From Candidatus Bathyarchaeota archaeon A05DMB-3 (lineage in GTDB: Archaea; Thermoproteota; Bathyarchaeia; Bathyarchaeales; Bathycorpusculaceae), in assembly GCA_019685555.1 (NCBI GenBank), contig JABFQN010000006.1, positions 20,468-84,467 on the forward strand: a DNA stretch of 64,000 nt, written 5' to 3'. How positions within the stretch are numbered: position 1 is the first letter of the stretch; each line of letters starts with the position of its first letter. Made by a program: the position numbers and the translations under genes. Under the pieces are notes generated by a model that made no database searches, was not told where the DNA came from, and saw nothing but the letters and a program-made list of their open reading frames with translations. This document shows positions 1 to 8,443 of the stretch, piece after piece.

Positions 1-195
1 AACGTCTCCTTCGCGGATCCAAACCCGCCTCTTCATTTTACCCCTTATACGGCATAAGCGTTCATTTCCATCTTGACATTTCACCAAAACACGGTCAAAA
101 CCAAGAAGTTTTACGGCTACTCCTAAAACATCGTTTGGTGTTGGAAGCACCATTTCGCTTAATTCTTCTTCGCTTATTACTTTCTTCTTACCCAA
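1..195 (-). CDS. eif1a: translation initiation factor aIF1A (partial, C-terminus beyond window)
   Basis: The first 65 codons are present and the rest runs off the left edge. The protein begins with a lysine-rich tail (GKKKVISEEEL), then an S1-like OB-fold start with DVLGVAVKLLGFDRVLVKC and a second strand block RLCRIRGKMKRRVWI, which is the characteristic aIF1A/eIF1A signature. aIF1A binds the A site of the small subunit during scanning and start-codon selection. The start is taken as TTG at 193-195 because GAGGTG (201-206) lies a few bases upstream and pairs with the anti-SD seen in the 16S end. It is the last gene of a minus-strand set of translation genes led by aIF2-beta. Confidence 0.93.
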   Translation of the reverse strand, partial: MGKKKVISEEELSEMVLPTPNDVLGVAVKLLGFDRVLVKCQDGNERLCRIRGKMKRRVWIREGDV

Positions 196-273
196 CTAAG
201 CACCTCAAACCTTTCCTCTTAAAAGGATGCTTATCTCCCTTAAAAGCATGTTTATAATTCAACCGCCAAACAT

Positions 274-1281
274 CTATAACAGTCTTGCCATGTACACTGC
301 CTCTTTAAACGGTTTCCGAGCAGTCATTGAAACCCCAACGGTGCATTCAAGCCAGCATCCCTTGCAAGAGGCAACCTTAACCCATCCGCCTTGACTGCTG
401 TCAACTTTACCCAACAAAATTTCCTCACCCGAATTCTCTAAAAGGTTTCCAAGCGCAATGTCTCCGCGGGCGGCGCAAGCCAAAAGATTTCCAGCTGGGT
501 CAATTGCAACATAAAGCCTCCCAGCATCACAGATTTTCGGCGTTTTACCATTAAAGAAAAGCCTAAACCCTTGAATAAACTCTGTGGGCACAGCTAAAAA
601 GCCCGGGGCTTCCCGTTTAAGGTTAAGTAAATATTCCTGCAAAGCTAGCACTTTCTCTGTTGGCGGCTTGTTTTCCGGAGGCGGCGGGTAGGGATGGACG
701 GGTTGAACCTGCACAAAATCAACTATGGAGCGGATTTCCTCAACGAATTTAGGTAGGATTTCAATGTTCCACGGAGAGACAACGCTGTTCACCCCAACCT
801 TCACGCCGTGACTTTTCAACATTTTCACGGCTTCAACAGCTTTTTGAAATGTTCCAGCCACACCCCTTATCTTGTCATGGTATTCCCGTGGGCCGTCAAG
901 GGAAACAACCACTATGTCAAAGGCATCCGCGATTTTTGGAGCATCCTCCTTTTTTAGCAATGTTCCATTTGTGTTCATGCTTACTAGACAGTTGTGGAAT
1001 GAGGCTCTCTTGGCAAGGGTTGCCAAGTCTCTGCGGAGTAGGGGTTCTCCTCCGCTGAAATCGAAAAAGGACACGCCTAAGCTGCAAACGTTGTCTATAA
1101 CCGATAAAGCCTTATCCGTTGGTAGCTCAAGCTTTTCCATTTTCCACCAGCCACAATAGGCACATCGCATGTTACAGCGACTCGTCACATTATAAGACGC
1201 GAAAAGAGGCGAAGACTTACCAGTTTTGAAGGCTACGAAATTTTTGAAAACCTTGAAAGCAAGTTTATCCGCCCTCATCAA
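274..1281 (-). CDS. radical SAM protein with SPASM-like C-terminal cysteines
   Basis: The protein has 335 residues. An N-terminal CNMRCAYC (CxxxCxxC) binds the SAM-cleaving 4Fe-4S cluster, and SGGEPLLR follows as the SAM-binding GGEP motif. The C-terminal third carries CDAGRLYVAIDPAGNLLAC and CKGCWLEC, typical of SPASM/twitch auxiliary clusters. It therefore resembles the MoaA/NirJ/PqqE-like branch, which modifies peptides or cofactors; the substrate cannot be read from the sequence. It lies between aIF1A and DUF424 on the same strand, 73 bases after DUF424, so co-transcription with translation genes is plausible. No obvious small precursor peptide sits beside it. Confidence 0.85.
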   Translation of the reverse strand: MMRADKLAFKVFKNFVAFKTGKSSPLFASYNVTSRCNMRCAYCGWWKMEKLELPTDKALSVIDNVCSLGVSFFDFSGGEPLLRRDLATLAKRASFHNCLVSMNTNGTLLKKEDAPKIADAFDIVVVSLDGPREYHDKIRGVAGTFQKAVEAVKMLKSHGVKVGVNSVVSPWNIEILPKFVEEIRSIVDFVQVQPVHPYPPPPENKPPTEKVLALQEYLLNLKREAPGFLAVPTEFIQGFRLFFNGKTPKICDAGRLYVAIDPAGNLLACAARGDIALGNLLENSGEEILLGKVDSSQGGWVKVASCKGCWLECTVGVSMTARKPFKEAVYMARLL

Positions 1282-1354
1282 AATCCTTCAGCAATTTCAA
1301 TATTTCATGTTATAAGGCTATACTTGCTTAGTTCATTTTAAAATTTATCCGTCT

Positions 1355-1651
1355 TTAAAGCTTCACTATTTGGGCGTGGGGAATGCCTTCTATGTTTAAT
1401 ATGGCTTCTGGATGGACATAGCCTCTTTCAACAGCTTTCTGCACAACGTTTTTACCCACCATATTCACGATGGTGGAGTTTTCTATCATGGCTATGGCTT
1501 CTTCAAGCTCCACTTCAGCGCCTTTGTAGAATTCCTCTGTAACTTGGAAAACGATTTTTCCTTCACGGAGGGTTTTTCCTAAAACTTCCGCGTCGCATAT
1601 GGACAATAAAACGTTGTTGCCGATTTTTCTGAGCTTCATGTAACACTTCAA
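1355..1651 (-). CDS. DUF424 family protein
   Basis: This 98-residue protein matches the archaeal DUF424 pattern: a short beta-rich start, then LGKTLREGKIVFQV and a C-terminal segment ending NIEGIPHAQIVKL. Function is unknown, but in archaea the family usually sits next to aIF2-beta, as here (13 bases downstream of it), which suggests a role close to translation. The start used is TTG at 1651; the internal ATG at 1639 would drop four residues. The longer form aligns better with my memory of the family N-terminus (an xYxKxxR strand), but neither start has a strong ribosome site. Confidence 0.8.
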   Translation of the reverse strand: MKCYMKLRKIGNNVLLSICDAEVLGKTLREGKIVFQVTEEFYKGAEVELEEAIAMIENSTIVNMVGKNVVQKAVERGYVHPEAILNIEGIPHAQIVKL

Positions 1652-1664
1652 TTTTCAGACGCTC

Positions 1665-2075
1665 TCATAAGTGCCTAACCGAAGATTTTGCGCCACAAGC
1701 GGCGCAAACCAAGAAGGATAGGCGTTTTTCCTTCACAATTTTTGTGTCTGGACGCTTGCACACCGGACAAGTGACAAAGGTTTCCATATACCTCTGCAAT
1801 AGTCTTTCAAGGGTTTCTCTTGGAAATTTGCCTTGAAAAATCACCCTTGATTCCTGCATAATTGCGGCTGTTGCCAACTCTCCGGTCAAAAACTTCAAAA
1901 TGTGTTGGGGGTCGCGGTTTAAAACTTCAGCAATCTCCCTAAAATTGTGGATTATTGTGCGCATTCCAACCACCGAATAGTGAAGCCTCGGAATTTCCAA
2001 TCGCTCCCGTTTCGAAGCGATTTCAGGCAGTTGGGAACGCGCCCTTTTAAGCAACTCCTCATAGCCGTATTTCAT
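1665..2075 (-). CDS. eif2b: translation initiation factor aIF2 subunit beta
   Basis: The 136-residue protein is standard archaeal aIF2-beta: an N-terminal helix (MKYGYEELLKRA), the central alpha-beta domain with VVGMRTIIHNF and LKFLTGELAT, and a C-terminal zinc ribbon with CPVCKRPDT and CAACGA (CxxC-CxxC). It forms the heterotrimeric aIF2 with alpha and gamma and helps deliver initiator tRNA; alpha and gamma are not in the window. ATG at 2075 was chosen because GGAG lies nine bases upstream; a TTG five codons earlier would bury that site in the coding region. A TATA box at 2112-2119 places transcription start close to the gene. Confidence 0.95.
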   Translation of the reverse strand: MKYGYEELLKRARSQLPEIASKRERLEIPRLHYSVVGMRTIIHNFREIAEVLNRDPQHILKFLTGELATAAIMQESRVIFQGKFPRETLERLLQRYMETFVTCPVCKRPDTKIVKEKRLSFLVCAACGAKSSVRHL

Positions 2076-2111
2076 TGATTTGTGCTCCAAAGAAACATGA
2101 CTGAATCATGG

Positions 2112-2119
2112 TATTTAAA
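2112..2119 (-). promoter_or_regulatory. TATA box for the aIF2-beta gene set
   Basis: The minus strand reads TTTAAATA about 37 bases before the aIF2-beta ATG. A start of transcription about 25 bases downstream would give a short leader containing the GGAG ribosome site. It lies in the divergent gap with the DUF3795 gene. Confidence 0.55.
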
Positions 2120-2200
2120 ACTTAATGTAAACGTGATGTTATCCTCAAACTTTTAAGTTAGCAGCCCCCTTGTATAGGCATCTTAAAGGAGATTTAATAA

Positions 2201-2662
2201 GTGATTAACAAAAACTTGGTCGGTAAATGCGGCTTGTATTGCGGTGCCTGTGGAATTTATAGGGCTTACAAGGATGATGGTGAACTTTTAGATAACCTTG
2301 CAAAAGGTTTTAAATGTCCACCAGAAAAGGTTCGCTGCGAGGGATGCATGGCTTTAACTCCAGAAAGTTGGGGCTACAACTGCAAAATTGTTCAGTGTTT
2401 AAGGATCAAAGGCTTAGATTTCTGTTATCAGTGCGACGAATACGAAAAGGAACTGTGCAAAAAGTTTGAGAAACTAGCGAAATCCTACTTGGAAGACGCT
2501 GGAGTCGATTTGAGGATGAATCTTGAAAGGATTAAGAAAGGCGAAGTTGAAGAGTGGCTCCTAGAAAGTCAAGAAAAATATAAATGTCCTTCCTGTGGGA
2601 AACCCTTGCCAGTTTACGGCACAAAGGGGAAATGTCACCATTGCGGAGCAAAACTTGCTTGA
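2201..2662 (+). CDS. DUF3795 domain protein, cysteine-rich
   Basis: The 153-residue protein opens with KCGLYCGACGIYRAY, the hallmark of DUF3795, followed by further cysteines (CEGC, CxxxxC, CYQCDEYEKELCKKF) and a C-terminal zinc ribbon of the form CPSCGK...CHHCG. The family is common in anaerobic bacteria and archaea and probably binds metal; its biochemical role is unknown. The GTG start is supported by AAAGGAGATTT just upstream. It begins a plus-strand series that continues with a nucleoside phosphorylase and glycine decarboxylase. Confidence 0.8.
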   Translation: MINKNLVGKCGLYCGACGIYRAYKDDGELLDNLAKGFKCPPEKVRCEGCMALTPESWGYNCKIVQCLRIKGLDFCYQCDEYEKELCKKFEKLAKSYLEDAGVDLRMNLERIKKGEVEEWLLESQEKYKCPSCGKPLPVYGTKGKCHHCGAKLA

Positions 2663-2733
2663 ATTTTTGTTGCCTAAAAGTTATAATGTGAAAAAGCGGA
2701 AAATGTAAATGGTTTCGCTGAGAGGTTTTAAGT

Positions 2734-3501
2734 TTGGGCGAAGATGAGCCAGTTTTTACACCAACCGATTTCGTTAGGTACGTGGCCAAGCTTAGAAATA
2801 TCCCGGTGGAGGCCATTAAGGTTCCAGAACGCCTTGTTTTCACTTATCAAACAAGGACATATGAGCATGCTAAAAACCTTATCAACGGGAAGCCCGTGGA
2901 CTGGTGGATTTACGGCGAACGCCAACCACTTTACATTGGACTGTTCAACAATGTTGATGTTGGTTTAGGCTGTTTCTGGATTGGAGCGCCAGCAGTCGCA
3001 ATGACATTGGAGGAAGCTATTGCATGCGGTGCAAGAAAAATTGTGGAGGTTGGGGTATCCGGCGGGCTGCAGTCTTTCCTCAAGCCCGGAGACACGATTG
3101 TCGTAACAGAAGCTATTCGAGACGAGGGCACGTCATATCACTATTTTCCTCCAGAAGTTTGGGTCGAATCCTCCGAAAGGTTGAGGAAAATTTTCATCGA
3201 ACAACTTCAAAGGTTCGGCATCGGGCATCACGTGGGTGCTGTGTGGTCCACGGACGGCGTTTATAGAGAGACTTTGGGAAAATTCCGCAGGTTTAGGGAC
3301 GCCGGGGTTTTGGCGGTTAACATGGAGACTTCCGCCGTCTTTGCCGTTGCAAAATATCGAAAGGTTGAAGCTGCATCTGTCCAAGTAATTTCAGACATCT
3401 TGTCGGAAAGCGGCTGGCTTCAAGCCTTTGGACAACAAGTGGTAAGGGAAAGCGCAAAGAAATCCGTTGAAATTGCTTTGGAGGCCATATCAAGAAGCTA
3501 A
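2734..3501 (+). CDS. nucleoside phosphorylase (PNP/UDP family)
   Basis: The 255-residue protein has the NP-I family fold signatures: VGVSGGLQSFLKPGDTIVV, the conserved VNMETSAVFAVAKYRKVEA segment (the NMETS/A motif that contacts ribose) and an acidic ISDILSE loop near the C-terminus. It should split a nucleoside with phosphate in purine or pyrimidine salvage. The N-terminal 60 residues are longer than in classical uridine phosphorylase, so the base specificity is not certain. TTG at 2734 is used because GAGAGG lies eight bases upstream. Confidence 0.85.
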   Translation: MGEDEPVFTPTDFVRYVAKLRNIPVEAIKVPERLVFTYQTRTYEHAKNLINGKPVDWWIYGERQPLYIGLFNNVDVGLGCFWIGAPAVAMTLEEAIACGARKIVEVGVSGGLQSFLKPGDTIVVTEAIRDEGTSYHYFPPEVWVESSERLRKIFIEQLQRFGIGHHVGAVWSTDGVYRETLGKFRRFRDAGVLAVNMETSAVFAVAKYRKVEAASVQVISDILSESGWLQAFGQQVVRESAKKSVEIALEAISRS

Positions 3502-3576
3502 AAACGTGGCTGGATGCTGGAAAGCTTAAAGAGGCAACAGCCCTTTTAGGTTTAATTCTCCATCAAGGTGAAGGCT

Positions 3577-4974
3577 TTGAACAAGCGCTGCCATCCATAC
3601 ATTCCAAATTCTCATCCGGAAATCAAGAGGGAAATGATGAGTGAAATAGGCGTGAAAAGCATAGAAGAGCTTTACGCCGACATTCCAGAAAAATACTTTT
3701 TGAAAAGAAGTTTAAACCTTCCAAACGCCTTATCAGAGTTTGAGGTTAAAAAACACATTGAAGCTTTACTGTCGAAAAACAAAACATGCGCGGACATGCC
3801 CATTTTTCTGGGCGCTGGATGTTGGCCCCATTATGTGCCAGCGGTTGTGAAGGAGATTGTGCAACGCAGCGAATTTCTCACTTCTTACACGCCATATCAA
3901 GCTGAAATTTCGCAGGGCATGCTTCAAGCCCTTTTCGAATATCAGAGCATGATTTGCGAGTTAACCGCCATGGAGGTTGCCAACTGTTCCATGTATGATT
4001 GGGCTTCAGCCTTGGGTGAGGCAGTCCGCATGGCTTCACGAGTTACAAAGCGCAATGAAGTGCTTATTCCGAAAATAATTCATCCGGAGAGAAAGGCAAC
4101 ATTACAGGTTTATGCTGAACCAGCAGAAATAAATGTTAAAGAAGTAGCCTACAACCGTGAAACTGGACAATTAAGCCTAAAAGATTTGGAAGGCAAAATT
4201 TCAGAGAAAACAGCAGCAGTCTACATTGAAAACCCGTCATATCTAGGCTTTATCGAAACTCAAGCTGAAGAAATAGGAGAAATAGCACATGCCCACGGCG
4301 CTCTTTTCATTGTTGGCGTTGACCCAACATCTCTTGGAATCCTAAAACCTCCAGGAGAATACGGTGCAGACATTGTTATCGGAGAGGCTCAACCCCTTGG
4401 AAATCCCATGAATTTCGGCGGCCCTCTTCTTGGAATTTTTGCATGCCGTGATGACCAAAACATGGTTAGGCAGATGCCTGGGCGCATAATAGGCTTAACA
4501 ACAACAGTTGACGGAGGTAAACAAGGCTTTTGCATGGCTTTACAAACCCGTGAGCAGCACATTAGACGGGAAAAGGCAACGTCCAACATATGCTCTAATG
4601 AAGCTTTATGTGCAGTAGCCTCAACCGTTTACATGGCTTTGCTTGGTTCCAAAGGCTTGCGAGAGCTTGGAGAAACAATCATGTATAAGGCAAACTACGC
4701 CATGCATTTGCTTTCGAAAATCGACGGTGTAAAGGCGCCTGTTTTCAAGTCCCCCCACTTTAAAGAGTTTACAGTAAACTTTGACGGAGCAGGCTTGAAG
4801 GTCGTGAACATCCACGAAGCGCTTCTCCAAAGAGGTATTCATGGAGGCAAAGATGTTTCAAAAGAGTTTCCGGAGCTTGGAGAAACAGCCCTTTACTGTG
4901 TAACGGAAATCCACTCAAAAAGGGAAATTGAACTTTTGGCAAAAACGTTGGAGGAAATCGTTGCCGAGAGATGA
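3577..4974 (+). CDS. gcvPA: glycine dehydrogenase (decarboxylating) subunit 1
   Basis: This is the N-terminal half of the P-protein, separate as in many archaea and Gram-positive bacteria. Signatures include HPYIPNS near the start, FLGAGCWPHYVP, TPYQAEISQGMLQALFEYQ and ANCSMYDWASALGEA. With GcvPB it forms the PLP enzyme that decarboxylates glycine and transfers the aminomethyl group to lipoyl GcvH. TTG at 3577 is preferred over the GTG at 3568 because AAGGTG (3565-3570) is a six-base-spaced ribosome site for it; the GTG start would add three residues. GcvT and GcvH are not in the window. Confidence 0.94.
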   Translation: MNKRCHPYIPNSHPEIKREMMSEIGVKSIEELYADIPEKYFLKRSLNLPNALSEFEVKKHIEALLSKNKTCADMPIFLGAGCWPHYVPAVVKEIVQRSEFLTSYTPYQAEISQGMLQALFEYQSMICELTAMEVANCSMYDWASALGEAVRMASRVTKRNEVLIPKIIHPERKATLQVYAEPAEINVKEVAYNRETGQLSLKDLEGKISEKTAAVYIENPSYLGFIETQAEEIGEIAHAHGALFIVGVDPTSLGILKPPGEYGADIVIGEAQPLGNPMNFGGPLLGIFACRDDQNMVRQMPGRIIGLTTTVDGGKQGFCMALQTREQHIRREKATSNICSNEALCAVASTVYMALLGSKGLRELGETIMYKANYAMHLLSKIDGVKAPVFKSPHFKEFTVNFDGAGLKVVNIHEALLQRGIHGGKDVSKEFPELGETALYCVTEIHSKREIELLAKTLEEIVAER

Positions 4975-6512
4975 AAAACATGTATAGACAAGCACAATGG
5001 AGTGAGCCAGTCATATTCAGCCTTGGAAAAGCTGGACGAGTAGGCCACATTTTACCAAGCGTTGAGGAAGATGTTAAGAAGGCTGTAGGCGACTTGTATG
5101 GGTTAATACCTGAGAAAATGCGGCGGGAAAACCCTTTAAGGCTTCCAGAGCTTTCAGAGCCGGAAGTTGTGCGTCATTTTATGCGGCTTTCTGAAATGAA
5201 CTATGGTGTTGATTCTGGAATTTACCCTCTTGGAAGCTGCACCATGAAGTATAACCCAAAAATCAACGAAGCGTTAGCGAACATGCCTACAATAGGTTTG
5301 GTTCATCCATACCAAGATGAACGCACAGTGCAAGGCATCCTAGAAATCCTTTACAAACTTGAGCGTTGGCTGGCTGAAATAACTGGAACCGCAGAAGTTT
5401 GCCTGCAACCAGCAGCTGGTGCCCACGGAGAATTTCTTGGAGCATGTCTAATAAGGGCATACCACAAACATAAAGGTGAACTAGGCAAAAGGCAAGATAT
5501 TCTCATACCAGATTCTGCCCACGGAACCAACCCTGCAAGCGCAGCCATGGCCGGATTCAACGTGGTCGTTATTCCCTCAAATGATAATGGCTGTGTGAAT
5601 GTGGAGGCACTTAGGGCTGCTGTTTCAGATAAGACCGCTGGCTTAATGCTAACGAATCCGAACACCCTTGGAATATTCGAACAAAACATTGAGGAAATAG
5701 CCAAAATAGTCCATAACGCTGGAGGGCTTCTATACTATGACGGAGCAAACCTAAACCCCATACTTTGCAAGGTTAGACCCGGCGACATGGGCTTCGACAT
5801 AGTTCACATAAACATCCACAAAACCTTTGGAACTCCGCATGGCGGTGGAGGACCAGGCGCTGGACCTATTGGCGTCAGCGAAGAACTCGCTAAGTTTCTG
5901 CCAGTTCCCCGCATAGTTTTCGATGGAAAAAGTTACCGCCTAGATTATGATAGACCCCACACTATTGGAAAAATTCGCGGTTTTTACGGGAACGTGGCGG
6001 TTTTAGTGAAGGCTTACGCTTATATTTTGAGCTTGGGTTTTGATGGACTTAAAGAGGTGGCGGAAGTTTCTGTTTTAAACGCCAACTATGTTCTGCACAA
6101 GCTTAAAGCCCTTGATGGTTTGACTCTTCCATACAACAGTGAAAAGCCGAAAAAACACGAATGTGTTTTTAGCGTTAAGCCGTTGAAAAATAAGACTGGC
6201 GTATCAGCCTTAAACATTGCTAAGAGGCTTCTTGACTACGGTGTTCATGCACCGACGATTTATTTTCCTTTAATTGTTGAGGAAGCCCTGATGATTGAGC
6301 CTACAGAGACCTTTGAAAAGGAAGAGCTAGACCGTTTCGTTGAGGCGATACGTGAAATCTGCCGAGAAGCCCAAACCAACCCAGAAAAAGTCTTGAAAGC
6401 TCCCTATAATACGGCTATTTCAAGGCTGGATGAAGCGAAGGCATCGCATCCAAAAACTATGGCTTTAAGCTGGCGAATGTACCAAAAGAAGCAAGCCGCA
6501 GCAAACCCATAA
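4971..6512 (+). CDS. gcvPB: glycine dehydrogenase (decarboxylating) subunit 2
   Basis: The 513-residue protein is the catalytic PLP half of the P-protein. The PLP lysine is in INIHKTFGTPHGGGGPGAG, and LGSCTMKYNPK, QPAAGAHGE and DSAHGTNPASAAM are strongly conserved family blocks. Its ATG overlaps the gcvPA stop in an ATGA arrangement, so the two subunits are translationally coupled. Length and blocks look complete. The C-terminal 30 residues (YQKKQ at the end) are a typical variable tail. Confidence 0.95.
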   Translation: MKNMYRQAQWSEPVIFSLGKAGRVGHILPSVEEDVKKAVGDLYGLIPEKMRRENPLRLPELSEPEVVRHFMRLSEMNYGVDSGIYPLGSCTMKYNPKINEALANMPTIGLVHPYQDERTVQGILEILYKLERWLAEITGTAEVCLQPAAGAHGEFLGACLIRAYHKHKGELGKRQDILIPDSAHGTNPASAAMAGFNVVVIPSNDNGCVNVEALRAAVSDKTAGLMLTNPNTLGIFEQNIEEIAKIVHNAGGLLYYDGANLNPILCKVRPGDMGFDIVHINIHKTFGTPHGGGGPGAGPIGVSEELAKFLPVPRIVFDGKSYRLDYDRPHTIGKIRGFYGNVAVLVKAYAYILSLGFDGLKEVAEVSVLNANYVLHKLKALDGLTLPYNSEKPKKHECVFSVKPLKNKTGVSALNIAKRLLDYGVHAPTIYFPLIVEEALMIEPTETFEKEELDRFVEAIREICREAQTNPEKVLKAPYNTAISRLDEAKASHPKTMALSWRMYQKKQAAANP

Positions 6513-6555
6513 CCTTTTATACTGTGCATTTGCCTTAATTCCTAGAAAAAGCTGG

Positions 6556-6855
6556 ATGTGCTTAAGCTTGAATGAGTTAGAAAGTAAAGTGTTTGAAGCC
6601 GTCGGCAAGGTTGTCGATCCGGAAACTGGGCTTACCTTTGCAGAGATGCACATGATTAAAAGTGTCAAAGAAGAGGAGCCTGGAATAGTCAAGGTTGAGT
6701 TTATCCCTTCAAGCCCCTTCTGTCCTATAGCCTTCAAACTAGCCATGGACATTAAACGGGAAGCCTTAAAGGTTGCTGGCGTCAAAAAGGCTTTGGTTTA
6801 TTGCCGCGGGCACATGATGGAGCAGCAAATTAACGAAGCAACAAACAAGGAATAG
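6556..6855 (+). CDS. MIP18-family (DUF59) iron-sulfur assembly-like protein
   Basis: The 99-residue protein carries the DUF59 pattern: an N-terminal helix followed by VVDPETGLTF, then the SPFCPIAFKLAMDIKREAL block whose cysteine is the conserved residue of SufT/PaaD/CIAO2 proteins. Family members help insert iron-sulfur clusters into client proteins. It lies 43 bases after gcvPB and 41 bases before the marker-8 gene, so it is likely in the same transcript. The VDP motif is followed by ETGLTFAEMHM rather than the more usual ELGxNIVDLG. Confidence 0.8.
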   Translation: MCLSLNELESKVFEAVGKVVDPETGLTFAEMHMIKSVKEEEPGIVKVEFIPSSPFCPIAFKLAMDIKREALKVAGVKKALVYCRGHMMEQQINEATNKE

Positions 6856-6896
6856 AAATCAATTTAGCAACTTCACCTTTTCCATCACGCGAGCGT

Positions 6897-7805
6897 TTGA
6901 AAGTTATGAGTGTCAAGGGCGAACATGAAATATACTGTTGCGGTGCACGTGTGCGGATTTCAGAGGAAGGAATTGAAGTTTTAAGCGAACCATTGATTGA
7001 GTATTGTCCCCTTCACGAAGCCCTTTACGGCACTAAAAAAATTGATGTTGAAAGCGTGCGGAAAAGCGTTGAAATGAAGATTGCAAGGTTTGGTTTTTGT
7101 TGCGGAAACCGTGTTTTCAACTCTGAGCCAGTTGTGGCTTATGGGGCTTCAGAAATGATGCGTGTCTGGCTTGAGAAGAAGCTTATTGACTGCGCTGTTG
7201 TTGTCTGTGAAGGAGCCGGAACAGTCATAGCTTTTAAAGGCGGTCTTGTGCAAGCCATTGGTGCCCGCTTAACAGGGATAATAAAGACTTCGCCTATTCC
7301 AGAAATTATCGAGCAAATCAGAAGAGAAGGCGGGATAGTTTTGGACGAGAAAATCGCGGTTATCGACCAAGTTTCTGGCGTTAAAAAGGCTTTGAGTTTA
7401 GGGTTTAGGCGTGTTGCCGTAAGCGTTGCTGGATTTCAGTCGAAAACTATAAGCGAAATCAGAAGCCTCGAAGCAAGCGAAAAGGCGGATATCCTCATTT
7501 TTTCCGTCTGCAACACTTGCGTCGGCGAAGGAGACGTGAAGCACATAGCCAAGGCTGACGTTGTCTGTGTAAGCGCTTCGAAAATACTTCGAAAGGAAAT
7601 AGGCAAAAGAGCACGCTTACAATTGGGCGTTACCATCCCAGTATACGCCCTAACCGAAAAAGGAAAACGCCTCACCCTAGCCTATTTGGCAGAATTCCAA
7701 GACAAAATTGTAGCCTTCAGAACAAGCAAACTTCCCTACCAAGCAGAAGATAAAGGTCCAAAACTCAAGTCAGAAAAGCGACAAACACTATGCAGTCTAA
7801 GGTGA
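6897..7805 (+). CDS. methanogenesis marker protein 8 (DUF2099)
   Basis: The 302-residue protein fits DUF2099: an opening strand pair leading to EPLIEYCPLHEALYG, a GFCCGNR motif, DCAVVVCEGAGTVIAF, TGIIKTSPIPEIIEQI, IDQVSGVKKALSLGFR and a C-terminal IPVYALTEKGKRLTLAYL. Cysteines at the CCG, YCP, FCC and CNTC sites could bind a metal cluster. The family was named from its presence in methanogens, and its reaction is not established. It follows a MIP18-type protein, which would suit an iron-sulfur client. The last roughly 25 residues are lysine-rich and poorly conserved-looking. TTG at 6897 and ATG at 6906 are both possible starts. Confidence 0.8.
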   Translation: MKVMSVKGEHEIYCCGARVRISEEGIEVLSEPLIEYCPLHEALYGTKKIDVESVRKSVEMKIARFGFCCGNRVFNSEPVVAYGASEMMRVWLEKKLIDCAVVVCEGAGTVIAFKGGLVQAIGARLTGIIKTSPIPEIIEQIRREGGIVLDEKIAVIDQVSGVKKALSLGFRRVAVSVAGFQSKTISEIRSLEASEKADILIFSVCNTCVGEGDVKHIAKADVVCVSASKILRKEIGKRARLQLGVTIPVYALTEKGKRLTLAYLAEFQDKIVAFRTSKLPYQAEDKGPKLKSEKRQTLCSLR

Positions 7806-7925
7806 AAGACTAGGGGGAGGGGTAGGGAAAATAAAGCTTGAAAACAGTGTAAGTTGTTTAACCAAAAGCCTTAAGTGAAGAGGCAACATAACTTCTAGCA
7901 AATGGCATAAGGTGTTGATTTAGGT

Positions 7926-8396
7926 TTGGCAGTTGAAGGCTTTTCTGGAGGTAGAAAACCCGTAGATGTGAAAGTAGGCGAATTAACGCCTGCCTCAAGA
8001 GCAGTAAACGTTAAGGCAAAAGTGGTTTCAAAAAGCGAAGTTAGAAGCATTGCTTCTGGAAGGGACGGTGCACCCCACACTGTCTGCGACGCCTTAATCG
8101 GCGACGAAACAGGATGCATATACCTAACCCTTTGGGACGACAACATAGCCAAAGTTAAGGAAGGCGAAACCATAAACATAGGAAACGGTTACGTAAGCCT
8201 CTTTAGAGGAAGCATGCGCCTAAACGTTGGAAGATACGGAACACTGGAAGTTGCAAAAGAAGCATTAGAAGGTGAAGTGAACACGGAGAACAATCTCTCC
8301 TCAAAGGTTTATGAACAGCAAAGGCGTCCGTTTAGGGGAAGAAGAGACTTCGGCGGACGAGAAAGAAGAGGCGGTTTCAGACAAAGAAGATATTAG
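7926..8396 (+). CDS. ssb: single-stranded DNA-binding protein, Sulfolobus type (single OB fold)
   Basis: The 156-residue protein has one OB fold and an arginine/glycine-rich tail. KVGELTPASRAVNVKAKV, VCDALIGDETGCIYLTLWD and INIGNGYVSLFRGSMRLNV align with the Sulfolobus SSB pattern (VGDETGxxKLTLW). The tail from about residue 133 (RRPFRGRRDFGGRERRGGF) resembles the disordered protein-interaction tail of that family, although it is basic rather than acidic. It should coat single-stranded DNA in replication and repair. The TTG start has no strong ribosome site. Confidence 0.9.
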   Translation: MAVEGFSGGRKPVDVKVGELTPASRAVNVKAKVVSKSEVRSIASGRDGAPHTVCDALIGDETGCIYLTLWDDNIAKVKEGETINIGNGYVSLFRGSMRLNVGRYGTLEVAKEALEGEVNTENNLSSKVYEQQRRPFRGRRDFGGRERRGGFRQRRY

Positions 8397-8443
8397 ACAA
8401 CCTCCCAGTCTTTGCATACATTTTCGTATTCCTCTTTGTTAGT

